Assembly: GCA_022775385.1 (NCBI GenBank)
Contig: JALFIV010000076.1
Span: 1 to 49,130 of the forward strand
Length of the DNA stretch: 49,130 nt
Source: Clostridiales bacterium
GTDB lineage: Bacteria; Bacillota; Clostridia; Oscillospirales; Butyricicoccaceae
Direction: 5' to 3'
In this document: positions 1 to 9,013 of the stretch, in pieces
Numbering within the stretch: position 1 is the stretch's first letter
Layout: every line of letters starts with the position of its first letter
Position numbers and translations under genes: made by a program
Notes under the pieces: generated by a model
Told to the model about the DNA's origin: nothing
Databases searched by the model: none
What the model saw: the letters and a program-made list of their open reading frames with translations, nothing else

Positions 1-187
1 TTTTGAGTCAGAGATTATCATGAAGCTCTCTGATGAAGACGCACAAGGCTTTCTGGATGTAGCTGAGCCTATCTATCAGGCAGTGTTAAGTAATTCTATC
101 GAGAATTTGCGGCTTGCTGCGCTAAGAGATTCCTTGCTGCCCAAGCTGATGTCTGGTGAGATTGATGTCTCTGACATCCAGCTCTAA
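1..187 (+). CDS. hsdS: Type I restriction-modification specificity subunit HsdS, C-terminal fragment
   Basis: This is the 3' end of a gene that begins left of the window, read in the frame starting at base 2 and ending with TAA at 185-187. It encodes about 61 residues. The tail, with an ENLRLAALRDSLLPKLMSG stretch, is the distal conserved region typical of HsdS subunits, which choose the DNA target of a type I enzyme. It is convergent with the hsdS half-gene on the other strand and the two stop codons overlap. The facing arrangement suggests a second specificity cassette that could be exchanged by inversion; that is inference because the rest of the gene is not visible. Confidence 0.8.
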   Translation, partial: FESEIIMKLSDEDAQGFLDVAEPIYQAVLSNSIENLRLAALRDSLLPKLMSGEIDVSDIQL

Positions 188-744
188 GCCGCTAAATTAT
201 CGTTTATCTTCTTGTTGATAAGCGTTTTGTGGTCTATGCTTTCAAGCATCAGCACAATCTCTTCTTGCTCAGAAAAAGACTCTGGATAGCAAATTTTGAT
301 CTCGTCAAGCAATCTTTCTCTGTTTAACTCGGTTTGTCCGGTAGAGCCTTCATCTAACTGTAAAACTTCCCGTTGATGGGCTTTGAGGGCATATCCGAGA
401 TACCGTTGCATAACCTTTTCGTTTGCACGGAGAATAATCATGTGACCATCAACGGTTGTATCGCAAGGGACGGCCCCAATCTGCGCGATGCGCCCGGCTG
501 TTCCTGCTCCGGTTGAGTTAATGAGAATGTCATCTCTTTTAACATATCGTTCAGCAGGAACTCTCTTTTTTGCTGTGTCATGTAGCCTTGACTCAGAATA
601 ACTTATCTGATAATTTCTATTGCACTTTTGATTGAGGACTCTAATGGTTGTATCTGTTTCATCATCAGCATACGAAGGAGCAATGCCTTTAGAAATATAT
701 CCCACTAAATCTCGAAGAGGAACTTCATGCCATTTAGATGTCAT
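184..744 (-). CDS. hsdS: Half-length type I specificity subunit HsdS (one target-recognition domain)
   Basis: The 186-residue product has one target-recognition domain followed by the first conserved helical region (SEQEEIV..LESIDHKTLINKKINDNL). It stops there, where a full HsdS of about 400 residues would enter its second recognition domain. Translation is probably coupled to hsdM, because the ATG lies inside the last codons of hsdM (11-base overlap) and no strong ribosome binding site is seen. The truncation point falls exactly where it meets the 3' end of another hsdS on the plus strand. Half-size HsdS proteins can work as dimers, so it may be functional. It could equally be the expressed end of an invertible cassette. 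Confidence 0.85.
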   Translation of the reverse strand: MTSKWHEVPLRDLVGYISKGIAPSYADDETDTTIRVLNQKCNRNYQISYSESRLHDTAKKRVPAERYVKRDDILINSTGAGTAGRIAQIGAVPCDTTVDGHMIILRANEKVMQRYLGYALKAHQREVLQLDEGSTGQTELNRERLLDEIKICYPESFSEQEEIVLMLESIDHKTLINKKINDNLAA

Positions 745-2239
745 ACCCTATCGCCCCCAGTTTCTCTTTGATCTCAGCCTCTAGCTCGTGAGACTTTGCA
801 AATAGTTCAGACAGTTCCGATGTTAAACGGGTCATCTTTTTATCAAACGGTTCGCCATCATCTTCCTGCTCCTCGATACCAACATACCGACCCGGCGTGA
901 GAATGTAGTCCTGCTTGGCGATTTCTTCGGTATCTACCACAGCGCAGAAGCCCTTCTGATCCTCCAGCGTACCATCGCAATACGCTTTGTATGTGTCTGC
1001 AATCTTTGCAATGTCTGTATCGGTCAGCTCACGCAGCTTACGACTCACCATTGTTCCCAGTTTCCGCGCGTCAATAAACAAAGTCTTACCCGGCTGCTTT
1101 TTCTGTTTGTTGAGGAACCATAACGAAACCGGAATCTGGGTGGTGTAAAACAACTGTGTAGGCATTGCAACAATACATTCCACTAGGTCTGCATTGATGA
1201 TATTCTTTCTAATCTCACCCTCTCCGCCAGATTGGGAGGAAAGAGAACCATTGGCAAGTACCATACCAATCTTTCCAGCAGGAGCAAGATGATAAATCAT
1301 GTGCTGAAGCCATGCGAAATTGGCATTTCCCGCCGGAGGCATACCATACTGCCAACGAACATCATCTTTTAATCTATCTGCACCCCAGTCCGAGAGATTA
1401 AACGGTGGGTTCGCCATAATATAATCCGCGCGCATAGTCGGATGCTGATCCTCTAAAAATGTATCCGCCGCATATGCGCCAAGAGCCGGTTCAATTCCGC
1501 GAATCGCCAGATTCATTTGCGCCATCTTCCAAGTAGTCGGATTGGAATCCTGTCCATAGATGGAAATGTTACTGATGTTTCCGCTATGGTTCTCTACAAA
1601 TCTTGCAGACTGTACAAACATACCACCACTGCCGCAGCAGGGATCATATACACGTCCCTTAAATGGCTGCAAAACTTCTACCAAAGTTCTGACAACACAA
1701 GACGGAGTAAAAAACTCACCGCCACGCTTGCCTTCCTGCTCCGCAAACATAGACAAACAGTATTCATAGGTGCGTCCAAGGATATCTTTTTCACTTCCGT
1801 GTTCAATCATCTGAATATTGGTAAACAAATCTACCACTTCACCCAGTCGGCGCTTATCCAATTCGGGACGCGCAAAATTCTTCGGGAGAATATCCTTCAG
1901 ACGTTTATTCTCCTTTTCAATTGCCCTCATGGCATCATCAATGACAGTACCAATTTCCGGAGTATGTGCCTTGGCTGCAATGATGTTCCAGCGCGCTTCT
2001 GGTGGCACAAAAAAGATACCTTCCGAAATATATTCATCAACATCTTCCTCAAATCCGTCGCCTTCTTCTATCAATTCTTGGTATTTTTCTTCGAAACGAT
2101 CAGAAATATATTTCAGAAAAATCAGTCCAAGGACAACGTTTTTATATTCAGAGGCATCCATATTGCCGCGTAACACGCACGCCGCATCCCATATCTGCTT
2201 TTCAAAGCCAATATTAGCTGTAGATTTCGCTTTTGCCAT
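734..2239 (-). CDS. hsdM: Type I restriction-modification DNA methyltransferase HsdM
   Basis: This 501-residue N6-adenine methyltransferase is the modification subunit of a type I enzyme and works with HsdS. An N-terminal helical HsdM domain covers roughly residues 10-150. The S-adenosylmethionine-binding motif DPCCGSGGMF is at 199-208 and the catalytic NPPF motif at 277-280. Length is normal for the family. The start is ATG at 2237-2239 behind an AGGAG site. It is the first gene of hsdM-hsdS. No hsdR is present in the window; the next gene upstream is a serine recombinase, so hsdR must lie left of the window or be missing. Confidence 0.96.
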   Translation of the reverse strand: MAKAKSTANIGFEKQIWDAACVLRGNMDASEYKNVVLGLIFLKYISDRFEEKYQELIEEGDGFEEDVDEYISEGIFFVPPEARWNIIAAKAHTPEIGTVIDDAMRAIEKENKRLKDILPKNFARPELDKRRLGEVVDLFTNIQMIEHGSEKDILGRTYEYCLSMFAEQEGKRGGEFFTPSCVVRTLVEVLQPFKGRVYDPCCGSGGMFVQSARFVENHSGNISNISIYGQDSNPTTWKMAQMNLAIRGIEPALGAYAADTFLEDQHPTMRADYIMANPPFNLSDWGADRLKDDVRWQYGMPPAGNANFAWLQHMIYHLAPAGKIGMVLANGSLSSQSGGEGEIRKNIINADLVECIVAMPTQLFYTTQIPVSLWFLNKQKKQPGKTLFIDARKLGTMVSRKLRELTDTDIAKIADTYKAYCDGTLEDQKGFCAVVDTEEIAKQDYILTPGRYVGIEEQEDDGEPFDKKMTRLTSELSELFAKSHELEAEIKEKLGAIGYDI

Positions 2240-2274
2240 GACTTAATCTCCTATTATTCAAAAAATGCAATGTT

Positions 2275-2303
2275 TATTAAAGTATTTTGTTGAAACAAGT
2301 CAA
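2275..2303 (-). promoter_or_regulatory. Putative hsdM promoter
   Basis: On the minus strand TTGACT (2298-2303) and TTAATA (2275-2280) are separated by exactly 17 bases, about 35 bases upstream of the hsdM start. The rest of the gap from 2240 to 2554 is AT-rich and shows no credible gene. Confidence 0.5.
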
Positions 2304-2554
2304 AAAAAGTATATCATTTCCTCCTGTGTTTTGTAAATAGTAGTACAATACTTATAATGGTATTTTCATTTAGAAATCATATTTGATCATTTCCAACAAA
2401 AATGCTTTTAAAACATTCTAACGCTGAGATACATCAACATTCAAATAGATAGATAAGATTTATCTCATAATCATGTAATCTATCCCCCCCTGTCACTGAT
2501 TTCTCCCGCAAAAAGGGAACAGCATACGCCATTCCCTCATCCTTTTCTGTGATG

Positions 2555-3193
2555 TCATTCTTCGTATTGATGTACCAATTTGTAAAAAGAATTCTTCTTT
2601 AATTTCAGTTCTTCCATTGCTTTCACTGCAGTTATCGTTCCCGCCTTCCATGTTGTATAAACTTCCTTCCAATTTTCTGGATAGTTTACGCACGGTCTTC
2701 CAACTACACGTCCCGTTCTTTTACTTTTGCGCTTTCCTGTTTTTTCATCAATCGGCATAACTGCAACACCTTCAGCTTGTCGTTTTCTGATTGTCTCACG
2801 TTCGTTCTGTGCAATGGATGATAAGACTTCCACCAAAATATTATTTAACATATCAAGCACCCATTCTTGCCCTTCCGGTATCTCCATCATTGTTGTGGGC
2901 ACATCCAATATTTTGACGCGAACGCCGCTGTCTGTAAAATACTTTAATTCTCTCTTTGCATCCTCTTTGTTGCGGCTTAGTCTGTCAATACTCTTAATGT
3001 ACAATGTATCGCCCTTAACCAACTTACCAATGCCAACTTTGAGTGATTGATAACCGGCACGGTTTAAATCCTTTCCACTTGATTTATCCGTGACTATCAT
3101 ATCATCAGAAACATATTCTCTCAGTGCTGCTATCTGTCTGTCTAAGTTCTGTTCACGGGTACTCACTCGCGCATAACCTACTGTTTTACTCAT
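2555..3193 (-). CDS. Serine recombinase (resolvase/invertase family)
   Basis: The 212-residue protein is a small serine recombinase. The catalytic serine is in YARVS (residues 7-11), with the family motifs SIDRLSRN and ERETIRKRQAEG further on and a short C-terminal helix-turn-helix for site binding. The start was placed at ATG 3193 because a GAGGAGG site lies 8 bases upstream; the open frame continues 44 codons further but without such a signal. Proteins of this size resolve transposon cointegrates or invert DNA segments. Its place next to hsdM and a split hsdS makes inversion of specificity cassettes an attractive role, but plain resolution of the mobile element is as likely. Confidence 0.93.
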   Translation of the reverse strand: MSKTVGYARVSTREQNLDRQIAALREYVSDDMIVTDKSSGKDLNRAGYQSLKVGIGKLVKGDTLYIKSIDRLSRNKEDAKRELKYFTDSGVRVKILDVPTTMMEIPEGQEWVLDMLNNILVEVLSSIAQNERETIRKRQAEGVAVMPIDEKTGKRKSKRTGRVVGRPCVNYPENWKEVYTTWKAGTITAVKAMEELKLKKNSFYKLVHQYEE

Positions 3194-3440
3194 TGTGTGT
3201 CCTCCTCTCGCTATGTGTTTGTAAACCCTGTTTGTATCTGCAAACGTCTGTTTATTGTCCAAACAGTATTTTTCAAACACTTTTTCAAACTCAATCTTAC
3301 TGTTTGTAATTCTAATCTTTTTCAAACAGATAACTATACTAAGAATTGATGCCGATTGATTAGCTCGTCCTATTTACAATTTTACACTAAAAATAGTGTA
3401 TTTTCAAGCATCAAATCAAATAATTTGAAAAACGCAAAGA

Positions 3441-3503
3441 GTCAGCAAATGATATGCACCCCGAAAGTTAGACACTATCAGAGGTGCATAGCAAATTGCT
3501 GAC
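3441..3503. repeat. Imperfect inverted repeat with an IS3-end-like core
   Basis: About 20-base arms (3441-3460 and 3483-3503, starting GTCAGCAA and ending TTGCTGAC) face each other across a 22-base loop that contains CCCGAAAGTTAGAC. That core resembles terminal sequences of IS3-family elements, but no transposase is present. It sits between the recombinase gene and a small regulator gene. It may be an insertion-sequence scar, a recombination site or a terminator. Confidence 0.4.
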
Positions 3504-3542
3504 TCCATTCGACATATTGTTCAGTTGGTGCTTTTTCTTAAT

Positions 3543-3806
3543 CTAATCAGATTCTTTTATATGTTCTATAATATCTCCAATGTCACAATTCAATACGTTA
3601 CACACAAAATCATACGCCTCAAGCGAAACGATTTCTCCCCTGCGTAGTTTTTGCACAGTCGCTTCGCCAAGCTTTCCTTCTTTTCGAATGCGGCCGGTAT
3701 TCCATCCACAACTCTTTAGCTTTTTCAATATCACAGACTCTCCTGCAAACTCTGGCTTGTACTTCCAACAAGCATTCAGTGCCTTTCTGCTTTTCCGCTC
3801 CGACAT
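3543..3806 (-). CDS. Small Cro/CI-type transcriptional regulator
   Basis: The 87-residue protein has one helix-turn-helix domain of the XRE type, recognisable from the GKLGEATVQKLRRGEIVSLE region followed by a short oligomerisation tail (NVLNCDIGDIIE). The start was set at ATG 3806 because an AAAGGTGG site lies 8 bases upstream. A well-formed promoter with flanking inverted repeats lies just before it, which suggests autoregulation. No lysogeny or mobilisation genes adjoin it, so its target other than itself is unknown. Confidence 0.85.
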   Translation of the reverse strand: MSERKSRKALNACWKYKPEFAGESVILKKLKSCGWNTGRIRKEGKLGEATVQKLRRGEIVSLEAYDFVCNVLNCDIGDIIEHIKESD

Positions 3807-3823
3807 ATCAAAAGCCACCTTTC

Positions 3824-3878
3824 TTATTCGGCAATTATATCTTATTCTTAGCACTATTTCAAGTGTAAATCCGAATAA
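3824..3878 (-). promoter_or_regulatory. Promoter and dyad operator of the small XRE gene
   Basis: Minus-strand TTGAAA (3857-3862) and TATAAT (3834-3839) are 17 bases apart. Inverted copies TTATTCGG (3824-3831) and CCGAATAA (3871-3878) bracket the promoter, and a smaller CACT-N6-AGTG dyad overlaps the -35 box. This fits repression by the regulator encoded downstream. Confidence 0.6.
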
Positions 3879-3889
3879 TCCTTTTCTAG

Positions 3890-4380
3890 TTGCTGTGTAA
3901 TGCTAACGGTATTGACTCTGAAATCGAAGCATGTTTTAAAGCTACAATGGACTTTTTAAAACAAGTGTTTCATATCCAGAGGTGTATATGCTGGAAAATG
4001 GCATCGATTATCAACCAAAACGGAACTGGTAACAGCAAACGGAACGGTTTAAAAATGAGAATCGTGATAACCATAATCAGCAGAGCACGTGCCGACTCAG
4101 GTTTAAGGTACATACGAATAAAATCGAGTAAGCCTTTTAACGGTACGGACTCCCAACGACTACCCAACCTCTAAGCCATTCCGACCTTACAGGAATGACT
4201 TATAATGTATAGTCTAAATGTGATACGAGTTTGCTGTCTCGATAAAACAGTAGTTTTAGATGTATTCCGCTTATTCAGGAAGCGGATACGGAGACGCCGG
4301 AAGGTTTTTGCATTGAGCCTGTCCTGAATAGGTGTGATCCGAAAACAAAAATGCTTTATTCTGAACAATATGAGTTTTAA
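3890..4380 (+). pseudogene. 3' remnant of an intron-containing gene (two exon pieces)
   Basis: The reading frame from 3890 to 3924 (LCNANGIDSE...) can be joined across the group I intron to an open frame from 4251 to a TAA at 4378-4380. The second piece encodes 42 residues ending KTKMLYSEQYEF and is followed by a terminator. The join preserves phase: AT from exon 1 plus one base from exon 2. Upstream the frame hits a stop at 3887 next to the regulator's promoter, so the 5' part of the gene has been lost. I do not recognise the protein family. The protein-like composition of the second piece and its terminator argue that it once was coding. Confidence 0.5.
3925..4250 (+). ncRNA. Group I intron (self-splicing ribozyme)
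   Basis: The conserved core can be folded by eye. P1 is TGAAAT (3919-3924) with guide GTTTCA (3967-3972), giving a U-G pair at the splice site. P3 is AGAGGT (3978-3983) with ACCTCT (4167-4172). P4 is TGCTG (3989-3993) with CAGCA (4078-4082). P6 pairs CGTGCCG with CGGTACG. P7 is GACTA (4158-4162) with TAGTC (4210-4214). P8 is CATTCC (4177-4182) with GGAATG (4192-4197). The order P3-P4-P6-P7-P3'-P8-P7' is exactly that of group I introns. The 3' end is proposed at G4250, chosen for reading phase; G4253 is an alternative. No homing endonuclease is inside. Confidence 0.8.
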
Positions 4381-4397
4381 TAAACCAGAATATCTGA

Positions 4398-4427
4398 AAA
4401 CCGGAGGTATTCAATTACCTCCGGTTT
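4398..4427. terminator. Bidirectional terminator
   Basis: A perfect 12-bp stem, AAACCGGAGGTA (4398-4409) with TACCTCCGGTTT (4416-4427), has a 6-base loop. It lies between the end of the intron-split remnant on the plus strand and the end of the zinc-ribbon gene on the minus strand, so it can serve both. Its U-tract is short. Confidence 0.65.
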
Positions 4428-4463
4428 GACTTTATTCATATGTTTGTTGGAATCACAAAGTTC

Positions 4464-4748
4464 TCACCATTTATTCCCACAGTGTTTGCACTCCCACTGT
4501 GAACGAGCTGTTTTGCTGAATATACCAAATGCCGCACCATGCATCACTCTCTTCCCTGCTCCGATCTTCTGAATTTCAGGAGAACGACATACAGGACAAC
4601 GAGGAATATTTGGGTCTACTGGTTTTGGTTGTTGAGGATGTTCTTTCCAGTATTCTTGAGCAAATTTCACCATCTCTTCCCATTCTTCGTCTGATTTTTT
4701 ATGTTGATCTGCATTCCATCCATTCATAAAAGATTTAATTATTCCCAT
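4464..4748 (-). CDS. Small zinc-ribbon protein
   Basis: The 94-residue protein has an acidic helical N-terminal half and a C-terminal zinc ribbon made of CPVC (about residues 61-64) and CKHC (about 87-90), enclosing a glycine-rich turn. Similar small zinc-ribbon proteins are common in Firmicutes chromosomes and phages and have no assigned function. It has its own ATG with an AAGGAG site 7 bases upstream. It is a lone minus-strand gene placed between two plus-strand phage-gene remnants, which shows how mosaic this segment is. Confidence 0.8.
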   Translation of the reverse strand: MGIIKSFMNGWNADQHKKSDEEWEEMVKFAQEYWKEHPQQPKPVDPNIPRCPVCRSPEIQKIGAGKRVMHGAAFGIFSKTARSQWECKHCGNKW

Positions 4749-4789
4749 AGTGATTCTCCTTCCTATATATTATATAAATTATATCACAT

Positions 4790-7700
4790 TTGAAGCTAAA
4801 AAATCTAGGAGAAGCTATTGAACTATATGAAAATTTTGATAATACAGCGGAATCCCTGAATAGACTCAAAGACGCTTATGAGAAGCTTGGCAAAACCGGA
4901 AAAAGAGCATTTCATAATGCTACTGGAAAATCTGCAGCAGATATGCAGAAAATGTTTGAAAGCTCAGAAAATTCTGCAAATACTGCCGCCGCAGATGCCA
5001 ATGCTACTGCAAACGAGAATCTTGCCGCATCTGAACAAGCCGTCGCATCCGGAGCAAACGCAAGCGCAAGCGCATTGGCAAACGACACTGCCGCAAAACA
5101 AGCCAATGCAGCCGCAAGCAGAGAAGCTGCTGCCGCGAATGAAACTTACCAAGCTTCTCAACGTTCTGCCGCAAGAACAAATGCTGCAACCTCTGTTTCT
5201 TCTGCACAGAATGTAGCAAATAACGCACTATCTCAAAATCAAAACACTCATATGCTTGCCCAATCTGTTCCACAAGTTGATCCAAACAATTTCTTGCAGA
5301 ACAACAGATTAGGTAAGACAATTGATAATGTTTCAAGTGCTGCGCTAGGTGCAAGCGCATTGAAGCGATTAGGTAAGAGCGTAGATGATGTCGATGATAA
5401 GACAAGGAAAGCATCACAATCTGCAAATAGTTTACGAAAAGCTATTGTAGATGGTTCTGATGCAGCAAAAACCGGTTCAAGTACATTTGATGATTTTGCT
5501 TCTACTGCTGATAAAGTAGTTACAAATGCAGACTTGTTAGATGATATGATCGAAGATGTAAGCAAGTCTAATACAAAAAAAGCAGCCAAAAATACTAGTT
5601 CATTGACCAGTGCTTTGATCGGACTTGGTACAGTAATAAAATCTATTCCGGTTGGCGCGATTGCATTGTTTGGTGCTTCTATTGCTGGTGCTTTTGCATT
5701 ACGAAATTACCAACAGAATATGTTCAGCAATGCAGTAGAGAGTGCTTCTGAATCTGCATCTGCATATCAAAATACAGCGGATGAGCTTTCAAATGTAAAC
5801 GATCAGCTTTCTACTCAAAAGCAACGCATCAAAGAGATTAGACAACTACAGAAATCCGGAAAAGCAACTTTTGAAGACAATGTTGAACTAGAACAATTAC
5901 AGGCTTCTAATGAAGAATTAAAGCGCAAGCAAATTCTAACAGAGTCTTATCAAAAAGAACAAGCAAAAACAGCAGCTTCTGACGCATATAAAGCTCTCAA
6001 TGCCCCATTGACTCAATCGTTAACAAAAAAGAACAACCCATCTGTGATTGTATCTGGCGCAGGAGCTTATGTTGACCATGGACAATATACAAGTGTATTA
6101 AATGCAACTAGAACAGACATGCAGACGCTGCGCGATTTACAAGACCAGCGTGATCAGTTATATCAAGATCTTGATAAAACCAAAGGTCTCAATCTGCCTT
6201 GGAGCACAGATAAGACACGAAAAGATATTGAAGATATCGAATCTCAAATTTCAGATTATAATTCTACAATTGCTGATAATATTGCTGCCATTCAAGACCA
6301 AGCAAATACACTATCTGCTATAGACCCAAAGTATATCACCGCTGAACAAAAAGCGTCTCTCAGAGAAGCTAATGATATTTTAGCGGAATACACATATGGA
6401 CAAGAACAGTCATACGCAAAAAGTTCTGCGTTGATGAACGGATTATTCAATCAAGTCACAGGGTCAGATACCGGAATCAAAGATTTTATTTTAGATGAGA
6501 TTATAGATAGTGGAAAATCTGCTACTGATGTAATCAAATCTTTAGGTATTGAATTGAGTGATCTTGGAGATATTTCCCCTACTCATTTTAATCAGTATTT
6601 TAATCAGTTGGCAAAGAATGCAGATAAAGCATCTAAATCAATCAACTACATTGATGGTTCAATGGAAGGCGTTACCGCCTCTCTTGAAACTGCAAATGAT
6701 GGTGCTACTCTTGATACATTCTCAGAAGCACTAACTAACGCAGAAAGTCTTTATAAGAAAGGGCTAGTTGGAACTGACGATTTTCGTACCGTAGCAAAAC
6801 TAATCAACTCAGGAAATGACGGAAGTAACCGACGTGAAGCTTATACAAAGAATTTTGAAACAAATCTTAAAAAGCTAAAAGAATACATTTCTGTTGATGA
6901 AGAAACCGGAGATGTTAAGAAATCTGGTATTTCTAAATTTGTAGATGATTTGGCTGCAAGCGCGAAAAGCCAAGGAAAAGGCTTTAAGAACACGGCACAA
7001 GCAGCAAAAGCTTTAGGAATTCCAACTGAAGTATTTGAAATGTTGGTTGGTAAGGCTTCCGAGTTCGGTATGTACAAGTACGGAGATTATTCATTTAAAA
7101 AGATGGATAAATCTGCTCAATCTCTTTCAGACGCAAAATCTCAGCTAGAAGAGATGAAAGCCCTCCGCGACAGTATGGATTCCGGAGAAGATAGACAAGC
7201 GTTATCTGACAAAATCAAAGCTTATTCTAAAGAAATTAAGGCTGGAAATAAGGATCTTACTAAGTTTGATACGAATCTTTCAGATAAAATGCAGAAAGAT
7301 TTAGACCTCGTAAATAAAAAGCAAGCATTCAAAGATGCGAATCGGTTTGCTTCTGACTCTGGAGAAGCGACAGATGAAGCGAATGCTCTTGCTTCCGGAA
7401 GAGATTACTTAGATACTCTGAAAGAACGCCTTGGATTAAATAAAAAAAATGCAAAGATGAGCGACAAGCTTGCGCAAGCAGACCAAAAGGTTGCAGATGC
7501 AGAAAAGGCACTGAAAAATGCAGATACAACTGAAGAGAAAGCAAATGCAAGAAAATCCCTATTAAAGTCAATAGAAGACGAATTATCTTTGTTAGAAGAT
7601 CTTCAGAAACAGCAAGATAAAGAAGACAAGCAGAACAAAAAAAATAAAAAAAATAAAAACAAAAATAAGAATTCTGACGACAGTGAATCAGGAGGAAAAT

Positions 7701-9013
7701 CGAAACGTTCTTCCAAGAAGAATAAGAATTCTGTCGATAATTCAGTAAACCGCGAAGGAATTGTTGATAATCCTGTATCAATTAAAAGTGTGGAGGATGG
7801 AGCTGCGGCAATTTCTACACTTAAAGAAAAATTGGCTACACTTGATGACTCAACGCAATCATACGAAGTACGTGTTCAAGCAAATGCTGATATCGATAAT
7901 CTAACTCAAGAATTAGCAAATCTTGATCCGGAGATTAAGGCATCTCTTGGAATTGACCCAAATTGGACAGCCGAAGAGATTGAAGCATATTTCAACGGAA
8001 ACGAGATTGGTATTCCTGGAAGTCTTGAAGTAAATCCGCAATCAATCGATTCAACCGAAGAACAGCTTCAAGCTAACCCACTAGCTTTAAAAACTGAGAT
8101 CAATTCAGATGGAGTAGATTGGGATGGAGAAGAATATTTAGGAAATGCATCTATTGAAGATTTGTCATTTTTAGTAGAAGCTGATGCCGATGATGCTGTT
8201 CAAACAGTTCAGGATGTAAAGAATAGTCTGGAAGATATCCCAACAGAAAAAGATACAGAGTTAAATGCAGATGGAAACATGGGAGATATGGCGCTGGAAG
8301 TCATATCTTCCCTCACTGGAATTCCAACAGAAGTATTGACGATGCTTTCTGCAAGTGGAAATGCTTCTTCTGTAGTTGCTGCTGTTCTTGCTCAAATTCT
8401 TGGAATTCCTGCAACTAAAATGACTCAGATCTTAGCTTCTGGAAATGCTGGTCAAATTGCTGCGGCTGCATTTACCGCTCTCGGATTAATTCCATCTTCT
8501 AAAAACGTTAATATTACCGCTTCTGGAAATGCTGAATCTAATGCACAGAATGCTGAAGATGCAGTTCAAAATGTTGCAACTTCTCACAATACTGTATTAT
8601 CTGCTTCAGGAAACGCGATTTCTCAGGCGAGAGCTGCGGCTGCCGCTATATATGCTATTCCACGTAGCAGGTCAAGCGTTATTACTGTAACAAGACATAA
8701 TATAACCATTAATGAGACAAAATCAAAGTCAGTTAATGGAACAGCCCATTATTTTGGAACAGCTCATAGCTTTGGTACTGCGTTTGCAGATGGAAGTATT
8801 ACAAAGCGAAACTTCTTAAATAAATCAAATTCTATTGGTTCAAAAATATCAAGAGATATTAATAAACAGTTTGGAATATCAGATCAAGATAATAAACGAA
8901 AGAATTCCGGCGCAGCAAAAGCAAGTGGAGACTGGAGTGTTAAGAAAGATCAGACTTCTCTCATAAATGAAGTCGGTCGTAATTATTTTGCGACACTATA
9001 TGGAAACATGTAG
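4790..9013 (+). CDS. Phage tail tape-measure protein, 5'-truncated and intron-interrupted
   Basis: This very long open frame encodes about 1,400 residues typical of a siphophage tape measure: an Ala/Ser-rich coiled-coil start, a hydrophobic segment near residues 280-300, long helical stretches, a Lys/Asn-rich linker near 950, and several SASGNA-type repeats near residues 1190-1290. The real start is missing: the frame opens at 4778 after a stop, the first possible codon is a TTG at 4790 with no ribosome binding site, and the first in-frame ATG is over 50 codons in. The end is artificial too, since the TAG at 9011-9013 lies inside a group I intron and the last exon base is probably 8999. No other tail, head or lysis gene is near. 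Confidence 0.85.
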   Translation: MKLKNLGEAIELYENFDNTAESLNRLKDAYEKLGKTGKRAFHNATGKSAADMQKMFESSENSANTAAADANATANENLAASEQAVASGANASASALANDTAAKQANAAASREAAAANETYQASQRSAARTNAATSVSSAQNVANNALSQNQNTHMLAQSVPQVDPNNFLQNNRLGKTIDNVSSAALGASALKRLGKSVDDVDDKTRKASQSANSLRKAIVDGSDAAKTGSSTFDDFASTADKVVTNADLLDDMIEDVSKSNTKKAAKNTSSLTSALIGLGTVIKSIPVGAIALFGASIAGAFALRNYQQNMFSNAVESASESASAYQNTADELSNVNDQLSTQKQRIKEIRQLQKSGKATFEDNVELEQLQASNEELKRKQILTESYQKEQAKTAASDAYKALNAPLTQSLTKKNNPSVIVSGAGAYVDHGQYTSVLNATRTDMQTLRDLQDQRDQLYQDLDKTKGLNLPWSTDKTRKDIEDIESQISDYNSTIADNIAAIQDQANTLSAIDPKYITAEQKASLREANDILAEYTYGQEQSYAKSSALMNGLFNQVTGSDTGIKDFILDEIIDSGKSATDVIKSLGIELSDLGDISPTHFNQYFNQLAKNADKASKSINYIDGSMEGVTASLETANDGATLDTFSEALTNAESLYKKGLVGTDDFRTVAKLINSGNDGSNRREAYTKNFETNLKKLKEYISVDEETGDVKKSGISKFVDDLAASAKSQGKGFKNTAQAAKALGIPTEVFEMLVGKASEFGMYKYGDYSFKKMDKSAQSLSDAKSQLEEMKALRDSMDSGEDRQALSDKIKAYSKEIKAGNKDLTKFDTNLSDKMQKDLDLVNKKQAFKDANRFASDSGEATDEANALASGRDYLDTLKERLGLNKKNAKMSDKLAQADQKVADAEKALKNADTTEEKANARKSLLKSIEDELSLLEDLQKQQDKEDKQNKKNKKNKNKNKNSDDSESGGKSKRSSKKNKNSVDNSVNREGIVDNPVSIKSVEDGAAAISTLKEKLATLDDSTQSYEVRVQANADIDNLTQELANLDPEIKASLGIDPNWTAEEIEAYFNGNEIGIPGSLEVNPQSIDSTEEQLQANPLALKTEINSDGVDWDGEEYLGNASIEDLSFLVEADADDAVQTVQDVKNSLEDIPTEKDTELNADGNMGDMALEVISSLTGIPTEVLTMLSASGNASSVVAAVLAQILGIPATKMTQILASGNAGQIAAAAFTALGLIPSSKNVNITASGNAESNAQNAEDAVQNVATSHNTVLSASGNAISQARAAAAAIYAIPRSRSSVITVTRHNITINETKSKSVNGTAHYFGTAHSFGTAFADGSITKRNFLNKSNSIGSKISRDINKQFGISDQDNKRKNSGAAKASGDWSVKKDQTSLINEVGRNYFATLYGNM

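Noticed and set aside
3970-4167. A 65-residue minus-strand hydrophobic open frame
   Set aside because: It begins with TTG, has no usable ribosome binding site and lies entirely within the folded intron core.
3925-4250. Reading the first intron as an IStron or IS605-type element
   Set aside because: There is no TnpA or TnpB gene near it, and the region after the core is an exon with a terminator.
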